From: Proteiniphilum sp. UBA5283
GTDB lineage: Bacteria; Bacteroidota; Bacteroidia; Bacteroidales; Dysgonomonadaceae
Length of the DNA stretch: 30,568 bases
Assembly: GCA_002408485.1 (NCBI GenBank)
Contig: DHSP01000032.1
Location: 22,456-53,023, forward strand
Direction: 5' to 3'
Positions 17,341 to 25,822 of this stretch are shown in pieces. The notes below the pieces were generated by a model, which had not been told where the DNA came from, made no database searches, and saw only the letters and a list, made by a program, of their open reading frames with translations. Position 1 is the stretch's first letter, and the number at the start of each line of letters is the position of its first letter. Made by a program: the position numbers and the translations under genes.

Positions 17341-17373
17341 AAGATGGCAGGACAAAACCTGTCCCACCATCTT
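17341..17373 (-). terminator. Intrinsic terminator after the transport operon
   Basis: On the minus strand a 7-bp outer stem (AAGATGG/CCATCTT), a 2x2 internal mismatch and a 5-bp inner stem (GGACA/TGTCC) enclose a 5-base loop. A run of U follows directly. It begins 12 bases after the stop of the DUF1735-type gene and ends the TIG-SusC-SusD-DUF1735 unit. This is the clearest regulatory structure in the window. Confidence 0.85.
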
Positions 17374-17384
17374 CCAATAAATCC

Positions 17385-18293
17385 CTATTTTTTTCGATGT
17401 TCATCCAGCCAATCGTCGAGCTCTTCCTGTTCTGCAGAAGTTTTGCGTTCTTTATACATTACACCTTTCGCCCGCCACCGGGTACCGTTATTGTTGTATT
17501 CGTACCAAAAGTCGTACAATTCGATGTCGGGATAGTAGGTGCCGCCTCCATCATAAATTACAAACTTATCCCAGGTTGAATAACTCAATGAGTTATCGCT
17601 ATTTATTGTAATCTTAAAGGTATGTGTGGGCCGGTAGTCTTTGGTTTCGTTGTTGAAGTGATACATGCGAACGGTGCTTCCGTTGTCGGTTGCCACTAAA
17701 TTCCTGGCCATTTTATACATCACGGAGTCGTTCGTGTTGACGGTATTCTTCAGCATTCCATCCACATAATAGAGTCCGGAATATTTGTTCATCAAATGTA
17801 ACCTCACCAACACAGTGGTATCGTTATCGCTAAGTTCATAATCCGATATCGAGTTCAGTCGCAATGGTATCATATAGAGGGAGTCGCACTGCAATGTCGC
17901 CGGATTGATATGAATCGGATATGTGTTATACACCTGACCGGCCTTTATTGTTAACTGCTCTAACGGATAGCTGTAAACAGCCTCATTCAGCTTCTGGTAC
18001 TGCACTGCTTCTCCGGAGACGTTCCGCTGATTGTACAAGGCAATTTCGTCCGGGTTCTCACTAAGAGTGACCGTTACATCCTTTCTTAAAGGAAGTGATC
18101 CGCTCACGGCTACCGAAATGGCAATTGTATCGGTTGTATTGCCAAGATCAATATCCCGTTCAATTAGCTGATCCCGGGCCCCGACGATATACACTTTGCG
18201 CGGAAACAGCTCCTTTTTCATCGGAGATTCCTCTTTTTCGCACCCCACAAATAATAGTGCAAGCGTGATTGTCAATAATACTATTTTGTTCAT
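17385..18293 (-). CDS. DUF1735 (BT_3987-like) surface glycan-binding lipoprotein
   Basis: Predicted outer-membrane lipoprotein of 302 aa, located right after SusD in the position usually held by a SusE/SusF-like surface glycan-binding protein. The signal sequence ends at FVGC with Cys18. Residues about 30-150 resemble the DUF1735 Ig-like domain (VYIVGARDQ..., then IKAGQVYNTYPIHI). The C-terminal half, containing YSGLYYVDGML and ending with WRAKGVMYKERK, resembles DUF4361. The frame is open back to 18374 into the SusD gene, but ATG at 18293 gives the lipoprotein signal and leaves a 31-base gap. Function in glycan capture is inferred from family and position; no binding residues can be named. 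Confidence 0.8.
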   Translation of the reverse strand: MNKIVLLTITLALLFVGCEKEESPMKKELFPRKVYIVGARDQLIERDIDLGNTTDTIAISVAVSGSLPLRKDVTVTLSENPDEIALYNQRNVSGEAVQYQKLNEAVYSYPLEQLTIKAGQVYNTYPIHINPATLQCDSLYMIPLRLNSISDYELSDNDTTVLVRLHLMNKYSGLYYVDGMLKNTVNTNDSVMYKMARNLVATDNGSTVRMYHFNNETKDYRPTHTFKITINSDNSLSYSTWDKFVIYDGGGTYYPDIELYDFWYEYNNNGTRWRAKGVMYKERKTSAEQEELDDWLDEHRKK

Positions 18294-18324
18294 ATTACTT
18301 TGTCGTTTATTTAAATAATCATTT

Positions 18325-20313
18325 TTAGTTCCAACCCGGGTTTTGAACCAACTTGCCGTTTTTATCGAGTACATTCTGACTAATAGGAAAGAAGTACATC
18401 TTGTTATGCCAAACGCGCTTCATTGCAGTCTCTGTATTCCAGATCTTCATTGTATAAAAACTTGCACGCTCGGCTCTCTTGGCCGTTACATCTAATCCTG
18501 TAACGGGTTTCCGCATGACTTCGGGTGCATCCATCCAGCGACGGAGATCATAGTAACGATGATCTTCAAAAAAGAATTCAATCTGTCTCTCGTGTTTTAT
18601 CAAGCTTTTCATTGTTGCATAATCGCTGGCTTCGGCAACTGTAATCCCGGGTAAACCACTACGATAGCGAATTTCGTTAAAATACTTCACCATCTGGGCC
18701 ACATCCCTGGTCACAGTTATGCCGGTTACCTCATCGGTGTAGGAATCGCTCATTTCGTTCATGGCTTCCACATAGCCCAGCAAAACTTCTGCATAACGGA
18801 AAATGGGATAAGTTTTCTGTTTTGATTTGCCCCAATAATCTCGATTGTCCTCCTGATTTGCCCATTTACGAACAGTGTACCCCGTACGGTTATAGTTAAA
18901 ATCACTACCCCGGGCATTGCCGTCTTTGTAGTAGGTTACGTTCATATTTGTGACGTCGCTCCCTGATCCCGTATAGGCAGTGCCAGGCCAAAAACAGTGA
19001 TTAAATCCGATGGAAGCATAGTACCGGGGCTCACGGTTATCATCCATTCTTGCCCGCTCAGCCGTTAGGACATAGTTCTCAGAAAATGTCAGACCAGTAC
19101 CTACTGCCTCCCATGATTTTTCCTCATCGGTAGCGTCGCTGAACAGCCTTCCGTCTGCCATCCGAAATTGGTCAACCACATCTTTGGGTACGCTTAATGT
19201 GCTGTTACCTCCTTGTTTTGAAGGAAAAGAAAAACGATTGTTAATGTTTGCCTCATCACAGAAGTAGATCAATTCCGGATTACTTTCGGGAGTGACGCTT
19301 CCATCAAATATGGATTTATACGATCTATAGGGATCGATATCCGCTGCCCCTGCCGGAAAGTTTCTGGTTTTCAGGTTGGGATCATTGGTGTTCGGAAGCT
19401 CGAGTGTTCCGGTTCCTCTCGAGTTAACAATTTTAGGCGTCGTATAAAGCTGATATTTCTCCAAGTCAATAATCCGTTTAAATGCAGCGGCAGCTTTGCC
19501 CCATCTTTTAGGATCGGCCGTTTGTGAAATGAACGGAGTACCATCTTTTCGTGTCCAGTTGGCATAAAAGGTGTTGCCGTTGTATAACGGGCTGGCTGAA
19601 TAGAGGCGCATTCGAGCAATAGCAGCCATGGCAGCCCCTTTGGTGGGCATATACTGATAAGCTATTCCCCTGTCTCGCGGAAGCAATTGGGCTGCCTGTT
19701 CCATATTGGCACAAATATATTCAACGCAGTCGTCATACGATGAACGCTCGTAAGAAGTCGACTCTACACTGGCATCCGTATCAAACGGCTCGTCCGGCAA
19801 AATGGGCACCGGTCCGTATAAACGTACCAGAGAGTAATAAAAGTAAGCACGCAAGAAATGAGCCAATCCTTTATAATCTCTCAGTTCGGCGTCTGTTAAT
19901 TCGGGATTTCCATCAATCCGGGCCAGGATAATATTCGCTTTCCGGATGCCCTTGTAATAATCCGGCCATGGATTGACATTTTTTGTATCCCGGGGGGTGA
20001 CCTGATCAACCACCAAACAACTTCCCGCATGATCCCAATTTACCCAGGGCTGAATGGCTTCATCCGATCCCATACCACTGGGAAAGTCAGCTCTGTAATC
20101 CCAATCTCCTACAAAATTTGATTCGTTTTTTAATAATGCTGCTGTGCCGATTATATATTCAAACGTTTTTGTTTTCGATACGAAAATAGTGTCTATCGTT
20201 GTTTTGTCATACACATATTCATCAATATCAATGTACTGTTCGCACGAGCTATACACTACTGCACTTATCAGCAGCAATAAAACGCGACTGTATGTCATTT
20301 TTTTTATCTTCAT
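18325..20313 (-). CDS. susD-like: SusD/RagB family nutrient-binding outer membrane lipoprotein
   Basis: Surface lipoprotein of 662 aa that closes over the SusC channel and presents oligosaccharide to it. The signal peptide ends in YSSC with Cys24. The N-terminal SusD-like helical region includes NPWPDYYKGIRKANIILARID and AHFLRAYFYYSLVRLYGPVPI, both hallmark motifs (TPR-like repeats). The C-terminal SusD domain includes the RYAEVLLGYVEAMNE motif, the RQIEFFFEDHRYYDLRRW motif and the terminal FFPISQNVLDKN...QNPGW signature. It starts 11 bases after the susC-like stop, so the pair is translationally close and forms one complex. At over 650 residues it is long for the family, with insertions near residues 220-330. 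Confidence 0.95.
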   Translation of the reverse strand: MKIKKMTYSRVLLLLISAVVYSSCEQYIDIDEYVYDKTTIDTIFVSKTKTFEYIIGTAALLKNESNFVGDWDYRADFPSGMGSDEAIQPWVNWDHAGSCLVVDQVTPRDTKNVNPWPDYYKGIRKANIILARIDGNPELTDAELRDYKGLAHFLRAYFYYSLVRLYGPVPILPDEPFDTDASVESTSYERSSYDDCVEYICANMEQAAQLLPRDRGIAYQYMPTKGAAMAAIARMRLYSASPLYNGNTFYANWTRKDGTPFISQTADPKRWGKAAAAFKRIIDLEKYQLYTTPKIVNSRGTGTLELPNTNDPNLKTRNFPAGAADIDPYRSYKSIFDGSVTPESNPELIYFCDEANINNRFSFPSKQGGNSTLSVPKDVVDQFRMADGRLFSDATDEEKSWEAVGTGLTFSENYVLTAERARMDDNREPRYYASIGFNHCFWPGTAYTGSGSDVTNMNVTYYKDGNARGSDFNYNRTGYTVRKWANQEDNRDYWGKSKQKTYPIFRYAEVLLGYVEAMNEMSDSYTDEVTGITVTRDVAQMVKYFNEIRYRSGLPGITVAEASDYATMKSLIKHERQIEFFFEDHRYYDLRRWMDAPEVMRKPVTGLDVTAKRAERASFYTMKIWNTETAMKRVWHNKMYFFPISQNVLDKNGKLVQNPGWN

Positions 20314-20324
20314 TGCAATGTATG

Positions 20325-23300
20325 TTAAAATTTAAGATTCATTTGTAAGGTAAAGACCCTCTGTAACGGGTATCTTGCTCCGTTACCGGTGGCCTGGACA
20401 GGATCGAAGATCTTGTCTTCCAGTTTGTCCCAGACATGCAGGTTTTCACCAATCAAACTAAAAGTAGCTTCCGTAATACCAACTTTCTTCATGAAGTCTG
20501 CTTTCGTCTGGTAGGATAGCTGCACATTTTTCAACCTTACATAACTTCCGTCATTCAACCAAAAAGTTGAGTTTCGGTTATTGTTGGCATTGCCACCGTA
20601 TGTAAGCCTTGGGAATCGGGCATTGGGGTTCTCGGTAGATGGGTCGCCGGATATTTCGGCAGATGTCCACCTATTTGACTGTTCACCCACAGCCAACAGT
20701 ACGTTTCCGGTCTCTCTTCCGGTGAAAGGGAAAAAGCCGTTGCCGCCGCTGAAGTATTTCATCCGGCTTACCCCTTCAAACAGAATACTCAAACTCCAGT
20801 TTTTCCAACCAAGCTCTGTTGCGTAACCATACTGAATTTGGGGTGTAGAGGAATATTCCAGCGGTACGACATCATAATCGTCAATAACGCCATCGCCATT
20901 TACGTCTTTATACTTAATGTCACCGGGCAGTATCTCCCCTCCAAAAGTTTGTCTCGGACTATTCATGACATCGGCTTCGTCTTCAAACAATCCCAAGGCA
21001 ATCAATCCCCGGTTAATTCCCCACTGATAGGAAACGGTGGATTGGTATGGATAGCGTACAATCGATTCTTCGTATTCCAGTACTTTGTTTTTAGATTGTG
21101 TGTAATTGGCGCGCAAGACCATATAGGCATCCTTTCCGATATGCTTGGTGTAGGAAATATGTCCGTCAACTCCCCAGCTCTTCATCTTGCCAACATTCGC
21201 AAAGGGGAGCGTAACCAAACCCATCTCCTCGGGTATGCTAGCCCGTTGCTGGTAAATTCCAGAACGAATATCTGAAAAGAAATCAACGGTCATGTCAAAG
21301 CTTTCCTTGAACAATTTCGCGTCAATACCGAAGTTTGTTTTTGTGGCTGTTTCCCATCTCAGATTCGAAGAGCCAACCTGGGTTTCTGTATAGCCACCTC
21401 CCACATTCCATAGACCACCACCGGTTGGTCCCATTAATGTCAGATAGGGGAACCTCACATTCATTCGGTCGTTACCAACCTGACCATAAGAGCCTCTGAA
21501 TTTAAGGTAACTGAGGAAAGGAATGCTATTATTGATAAATTCATACTGTGTAGGCAACCATCCCATGGATATGGCAGGAAAAACTCCAAACTTCTTGCCT
21601 CTTTCAAATGCTTCTGACCCGGTGTAACCCACGTTCCCTTCAATCATATACGTATCCTTGTAGGAGTAGGTGGCGCGGCTGGAAAGACCTATATAGCGTT
21701 TTGGAATCGCACTCAAATCATTTGTATTCCGCGAATCCACGAAATCCTCCATGTAATAATGAATCAGACCGCTTACACGGTGAATATCGTTAAATGTCCG
21801 CTGGTAATTTGAACGTGCCTCAAAATAATATTTTCGGTTCAGCTGGCTTGAAACGCCATAGTACGGATCGGCTGCATCCCGCTTTTTCTCCATGTTCAGC
21901 GATCCGTCCCGTTTTCTGCCAGTTGCATAAAATAAAGCCGGAGTTTTAGTCCGTGATGACCACATTTCGGAATTGGTATTCATGTTGAACAGTGTGGTAA
22001 ACACAAGTCCTTCGGTGATCATGTCCAGATTTTGTTCAAGCTGCAAATTCAGGTTGTTCGTGTTGCGAAAATACTTCTTGAAGCCGGTGTGATTCAGCAA
22101 TACATACGGACTTATTTGGTCATTGTTACTTCCGTATGCCGGAACCTCTCCGGTTGAAAACATGATAGGAACAGTAACCGGGGTCATGTTGGCCTGAGCA
22201 TCCCAAAGGGCTTGGCTGTTATCGCCAAAGCCGGGATAATTTTGTGTAACCAATACTGTTTCCAGGCCCAATGACATAATTGTCTTCTGCGTTAAATTCA
22301 TGTCAATATTTGCCCGGAAGTTATATTGCTTATAGTCCACATTCGTTCCATATTTATTGATTCCTTTGTCTTGTTTGAAAAGAGCGTCCTTATTCAGCAC
22401 TCCCAAACTTAAGTAATAACGTGCAGCCTGTCCCCCTCCCGAAGCACTTAAGTGAACCTGTTGGTTCATGGTGTAGTCTCTCAGGATAACATCCCTCCAG
22501 TTCACGTTTGGGTGAAGATCGGGATCAATGCCGCTTTTAAATAGTTGCAAATCAACACTGTTGTAGATCGGTTCCATTCCTCTTGATAGGGCTGCTTCGT
22601 TGGCAAGCGCAGCATACCGGTTGCCGTCAACATATTCGGGCATACGGGCAGAGTATGAATAACCGGTATTCGCCTTCAAGTTAACCGAAAGCTTACCGGC
22701 CCGTCCGCGCTTGGTGGTGATCAATACCACACCGTTCGCACCCCGAACGCCATATACCGCCGTAGCCGATGCATCCTTTAGGATCGAAAAGCTTTCAATA
22801 TCTTCCGGGTCAAGGGTGTTCATATCCCCTTCCACCCCGTCAATGAGTACCAATGCGCTTGAACCAGCGCCAAACGTACTGATTCCGCGAATCCAGAATT
22901 CAGAGAAGTCTTTTCCAGGTTCACCACTGCGTGTAACGGCAATAATACCGGGCACGCGGGCACCAAGCATATTGGAGACGGAGGTTGCCGGAACCTTCAG
23001 ATCTTTTACATCTACGTTGGCGATTGCCCCTACTACCGAAGCTTTTCGCTGGGTACTGTGACCCACAACAACCAGCTCGTCCAGCGAACTCACATCCTCT
23101 TTTAAGACAACCCGCATACGCTCATCGGTTTTCGTGACCCTGATTTCCGTATCCTGATAGCCAATGTATGTAAAAACCAGCGTTTGTCCTTTCTGTAAAT
23201 TGATTAATTTAAAACGTCCGTCTGCATCGGTTACGGTGCCTTTACCAGGAACTTCCTTTACTGTAATTGTTACACCGATCAACCCATCGCCTTCTTCCGA

Positions 23301-23399
23301 CATAACCAAACCGCCGACTGTAAGGTCAGATTGCGCTGAAACAGGTGACTGACAGTATACTCCCATCAGAAGTAGTATAGCTATAATATATTTATTCAT
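20325..23399 (-). CDS. susC-like: SusC/RagA family TonB-dependent outer membrane transporter
   Basis: TonB-dependent importer of 1024 aa for oligosaccharides, working with the SusD-like lipoprotein downstream. A signal peptide ends near VSAQS. A carboxypeptidase-regulatory-like domain (about residues 22-105, VPGKGTVTDADGRFKL) is followed by a TonB-box-like stretch (LDELVVVGH). The plug then runs to about residue 235, with the family signature ILKDASATAVYGVRGANGV. The rest is the 22-strand barrel, closing in an aromatic residue (MNLKF). No STN domain is present, so signalling through an anti-sigma factor is unlikely and HTCS control fits better. An in-frame TTG at 23411 is possible, but ATG at 23399 gives the standard signal peptide. 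Confidence 0.95.
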   Translation of the reverse strand: MNKYIIAILLLMGVYCQSPVSAQSDLTVGGLVMSEEGDGLIGVTITVKEVPGKGTVTDADGRFKLINLQKGQTLVFTYIGYQDTEIRVTKTDERMRVVLKEDVSSLDELVVVGHSTQRKASVVGAIANVDVKDLKVPATSVSNMLGARVPGIIAVTRSGEPGKDFSEFWIRGISTFGAGSSALVLIDGVEGDMNTLDPEDIESFSILKDASATAVYGVRGANGVVLITTKRGRAGKLSVNLKANTGYSYSARMPEYVDGNRYAALANEAALSRGMEPIYNSVDLQLFKSGIDPDLHPNVNWRDVILRDYTMNQQVHLSASGGGQAARYYLSLGVLNKDALFKQDKGINKYGTNVDYKQYNFRANIDMNLTQKTIMSLGLETVLVTQNYPGFGDNSQALWDAQANMTPVTVPIMFSTGEVPAYGSNNDQISPYVLLNHTGFKKYFRNTNNLNLQLEQNLDMITEGLVFTTLFNMNTNSEMWSSRTKTPALFYATGRKRDGSLNMEKKRDAADPYYGVSSQLNRKYYFEARSNYQRTFNDIHRVSGLIHYYMEDFVDSRNTNDLSAIPKRYIGLSSRATYSYKDTYMIEGNVGYTGSEAFERGKKFGVFPAISMGWLPTQYEFINNSIPFLSYLKFRGSYGQVGNDRMNVRFPYLTLMGPTGGGLWNVGGGYTETQVGSSNLRWETATKTNFGIDAKLFKESFDMTVDFFSDIRSGIYQQRASIPEEMGLVTLPFANVGKMKSWGVDGHISYTKHIGKDAYMVLRANYTQSKNKVLEYEESIVRYPYQSTVSYQWGINRGLIALGLFEDEADVMNSPRQTFGGEILPGDIKYKDVNGDGVIDDYDVVPLEYSSTPQIQYGYATELGWKNWSLSILFEGVSRMKYFSGGNGFFPFTGRETGNVLLAVGEQSNRWTSAEISGDPSTENPNARFPRLTYGGNANNNRNSTFWLNDGSYVRLKNVQLSYQTKADFMKKVGITEATFSLIGENLHVWDKLEDKIFDPVQATGNGARYPLQRVFTLQMNLKF

Positions 23400-23429
23400 G
23401 TTATCGTCCAATTTTTATGGTTGTTCTTG

Positions 23430-24842
23430 TTATTCAATGGAAAGTTTTCTGACTGTTCGGTCTTCCCCTCCCGCAATGATATAGTTGCCATCTGAATCAA
23501 TCGAAATGTTGCGGGCAACTTTAAAAGTAGATTCCAATGGATCACCGTTTACCAATGGATTATTTGAATTTGGTTTTCCTGCAACCAGCTCAACGATGTC
23601 TCCAAAAATTTTCAGGATAACATGCCCGTCGCCACACCAGGGGCAACTACCTTTGTTGATCACGAAGATCTCGCCATCTTCGTTGACAACCATCCCGTGG
23701 GGGTGATTTAATCGAGCATCTGCAAGGCGGTGTCCCAGCTCAATGCCTTGACCGTTGTTGCCTGCATATAATGTCGAAGTCCATGTGTTATCATCATTCT
23801 TTACAAGTTGATAGATTGCATTTTGATTCGCAAAAGAGGCAAAGAAGCAACCGTGATACTTACTATAGGTAATGAATGAATCCTGCCAATCTCCAAAGCT
23901 GTTGGGAAGATCCCCTTTTATTTCTCCTCCGTAATTTTTGGGATCAATACCCCCTGGCCTTTTCGCTGCAGAGGTATACACTTTGTAACTTTTTTCCTGT
24001 AAATTTACTTCGGCAATACGTCCCTCGGAATCCATTAAATACAACCAGTTGTCATTCTCTCCAAAAGTCAGGGAAGAGACCTTTGCTCCCGGTAAATCCG
24101 AAGTTCTTACAGTAATGCTTGTGGTACTATATTCCCAGCTGTTTGCTTTTGAGTAATAGTAAATAGTACGCCCCCTGTTCCAGAACTGGGTCACATAAAA
24201 TGCATCGCGTGTGCTGTTTACCGTCGGTGCAGAGAGGTTATCCGGTGTTGCCAGCTTTTGTACTTGATTGTCATCTTGCGAAAGCAGAAACAGCCGGTTG
24301 CCCCAGCCTGTTTCGATCAGAAAGATATTGTCTAGTGTTTTTCCGGCAAGGGCGGCTACATAGTGAACATCGCCAAATGTTACCGCATCAAGAGCAGCAC
24401 CTGCGTAATCGGCATCGGACATCCATTTGTCTACTCCTAACTTTCCGGCAATGGTTTTCACCGACCGGCTTTGCTTATATTTAAATTGAATGCCGGCAGG
24501 CACAATGCTGTCGTTCCCTATAACGACGGAAACCTGGTTAAGGCCATCAGGCTGCTTGGGTACAAGGCCGGTAATGCTTATTCCGTCGGTGGCAGTAAGG
24601 ACTGCTTTTTTATCGGCAAAATAGACTTTCATATCAGAGAGCTCCCCTGGAAAATTGCCGTTTAGAATAAACGTTTGGTCAATGATTCCTCTTACAGGAA
24701 GAATCTCATCGACAGATACCGGTTTACTCGGATCATATTTATTTATAACTTCAGGTATTTTTTCAATTACTACCTCCTTGCTACAGGCAACCACAAGAAG
24801 CAGTAAACACATGTTGCATAAAATTTGATGAAATTTATTCAT
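23430..24842 (-). CDS. IPT/TIG-NHL repeat lipoprotein, candidate surface glycan-binding protein
   Basis: First gene of the transport unit, 470 aa. The signal sequence ends in VVAC with Cys20, so it is a lipoprotein. Residues about 38-125 resemble an IPT/TIG Ig-like domain (ILPVRGIIDQTFILNGNFPG). The remainder resembles an NHL-type beta-propeller, with recurrent motifs such as ARLNHPHGMVVNEDGEIFVINKG and the closing ISIDSDGNYIIAGGEDRTVRKL. A CPWC pair of cysteines lies in one blade. TIG-NHL lipoproteins often accompany SusCD pairs in plant-glycan loci and are thought to bind glycan at the cell surface. That role is inferred; no catalytic residues are evident. It ends 30 bases before the susC-like start. 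Confidence 0.82.
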   Translation of the reverse strand: MNKFHQILCNMCLLLLVVACSKEVVIEKIPEVINKYDPSKPVSVDEILPVRGIIDQTFILNGNFPGELSDMKVYFADKKAVLTATDGISITGLVPKQPDGLNQVSVVIGNDSIVPAGIQFKYKQSRSVKTIAGKLGVDKWMSDADYAGAALDAVTFGDVHYVAALAGKTLDNIFLIETGWGNRLFLLSQDDNQVQKLATPDNLSAPTVNSTRDAFYVTQFWNRGRTIYYYSKANSWEYSTTSITVRTSDLPGAKVSSLTFGENDNWLYLMDSEGRIAEVNLQEKSYKVYTSAAKRPGGIDPKNYGGEIKGDLPNSFGDWQDSFITYSKYHGCFFASFANQNAIYQLVKNDDNTWTSTLYAGNNGQGIELGHRLADARLNHPHGMVVNEDGEIFVINKGSCPWCGDGHVILKIFGDIVELVAGKPNSNNPLVNGDPLESTFKVARNISIDSDGNYIIAGGEDRTVRKLSIE

Positions 24843-25298
24843 TTTGATAATTGTTGGATTAATACTAGGCTGTTTTTAGTAGATTTAAATATACGTCGGG
24901 CTTCATGATAGTGATGAGGCTCCACGAAAAATACTTCGTCGATCTTTACATCATAGGCATATTTTTTTTATTGTGGTTAATTACTGAGTTTAAAGAATTT
25001 CATTTGTCTCATCGAATGTAGTGTCGTAGTTAAAATCTGTTCCTGTTGAGGTTACTTTTAGATGAATCGGGTTTTCCACAGCAGGTAAGGCCTATATTGC
25101 CGTTTTTTTAATGCTTTGCTTTTTACGACAGATTCTTATATGACACTTCTTAATCAACAGCTCCCGCTCCTGGTTTTTCAAATCGGCTGATGGCCGGTCA
25201 TTAGCATATTATTTGTTTTCATTAAAGTAAAGTGTTATATGTTGGTAAAATTACTGGTCCATATTTTCGGAAAATTTTCGTCAATAAAAGTTAGCGTT

Positions 25299-25335
25299 GG
25301 CTTTAAACCTTGCCCCGGTTGTGCCGGTTTAAGCC
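25299..25335. repeat. Imperfect inverted repeat (hairpin) in the long leader
   Basis: Left arm GGCTTTAAACC (25299-25309) and right arm GGTTTAAGCC (25326-25335) pair over ten positions with one bulged base. The 16-base interior includes a second small pairing option (CCGG...CCGG). No U-run follows on either strand, so it does not look like a standard terminator. It could be an RNA structure in the leader or a protein site. Confidence 0.45.
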
Positions 25336-25459
25336 TTTATATGAACCGTGCTTTCTCCGGTATACATTTATAATTAATTCATTCAAATATGGCGTTTAAA
25401 TGAGGATACAATGAAGGCGCAATAAAGGGATACCCTCCCAGGACGTTTTTTTGCTACAA

Positions 25460-25467
25460 CAAATGTA
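25460..25467 (-). promoter_or_regulatory. Possible -7 promoter element for the transport unit
   Basis: The minus strand reads TACATTTG, fitting the Bacteroides -7 consensus TAnnTTTG. It lies about 120 bases downstream of the phased repeats. A TTTG lies only 10 bases upstream, too close for the usual -33 position, so support is weak. Confidence 0.25.
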
Positions 25468-25583
25468 TGGCTCTGCACAAAAATCATGTCCTTTTTTTGA
25501 GTAATTAATTCCCCTATATCGACAAAATGTCAATTTTGTTTTCTATCCAGCATCCGGCTCTTTACAAGCTCATAGGTGATTTT

Positions 25584-25630
25584 GTAAAATACCTGTAAAA
25601 TATCTAAATAATGGAGTAAAGTATCTAAAT
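25584..25630. promoter_or_regulatory. Helically phased direct repeats, candidate HTCS operator
   Basis: GTAAAATATCTAAAT at 25595-25609 recurs with one mismatch as GTAAAGTATCTAAAT at 25616-25630, a 21-base period. A partial third copy (GTAAAATACCT) begins at 25584, 11 bases before the middle copy. One and two helical turns would place all copies on the same face of DNA. AraC-family activators are known to use direct half-sites about 21 bases apart, and the adjacent HTCS has an AraC-type output domain. Assignment as its operator is inferred. Confidence 0.5.
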
Positions 25631-25806
25631 TTAACTGTTTGGCTCGGACGGGTAGTGTCTTTCTGTGAAAAGGTTTTAATATTGCAATGTTCTCATTGTT
25701 TATGGATGGAGACAATAAATCCCTTCATGTCTAGTTGTCTACACACGAATCAATGAAATCTCTGAAAACTGAAATCCCGGAAAGTTGATGGCTCTCAACA
25801 AAAAAA

Positions 25807-25822
25807 CGTCACACCTTTGACG
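25807..25822 (-). terminator. Weak intrinsic terminator overlapping the HTCS stop codon
   Basis: On the minus strand CGTCA, a six-base loop and TGACG form a 5-bp stem directly followed by seven U. The stem includes the last codons and TGA stop of the HTCS gene. The U-tract is good but the stem is short, so read-through toward the transport unit is possible. Confidence 0.4.

Larger units (their letters stand above)
24843..25808. other. 966-base non-coding region upstream of the transport unit
   Basis: A+T-rich gap between the HTCS stop and the TIG-NHL start with no convincing gene. A 61-codon minus-strand frame at 25530-25715 lacks a signal or family motif and is treated as chance. The gap contains the phased direct repeats at 25584-25630, an imperfect palindrome at 25522-25539 (ACAAAAT, 4 bases, ATTTTGT), a possible -7 element at 25460-25467 and a long hairpin at 25299-25335. 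If the -7 element is used, the leader before the TIG gene would be about 600 bases. Confidence 0.6.

Noticed and set aside
25522..25539. Palindrome ACAAAAT-N4-ATTTTGT as a stand-alone operator
   Set aside because: A/T-only palindromes of this size are expected by chance in such a gap; mentioned only as part of the region.
25530..25715. 61-codon minus-strand open frame in the intergenic region
   Set aside because: No signal peptide, no family motif, and it overlaps the phased repeats and palindrome; probably chance.
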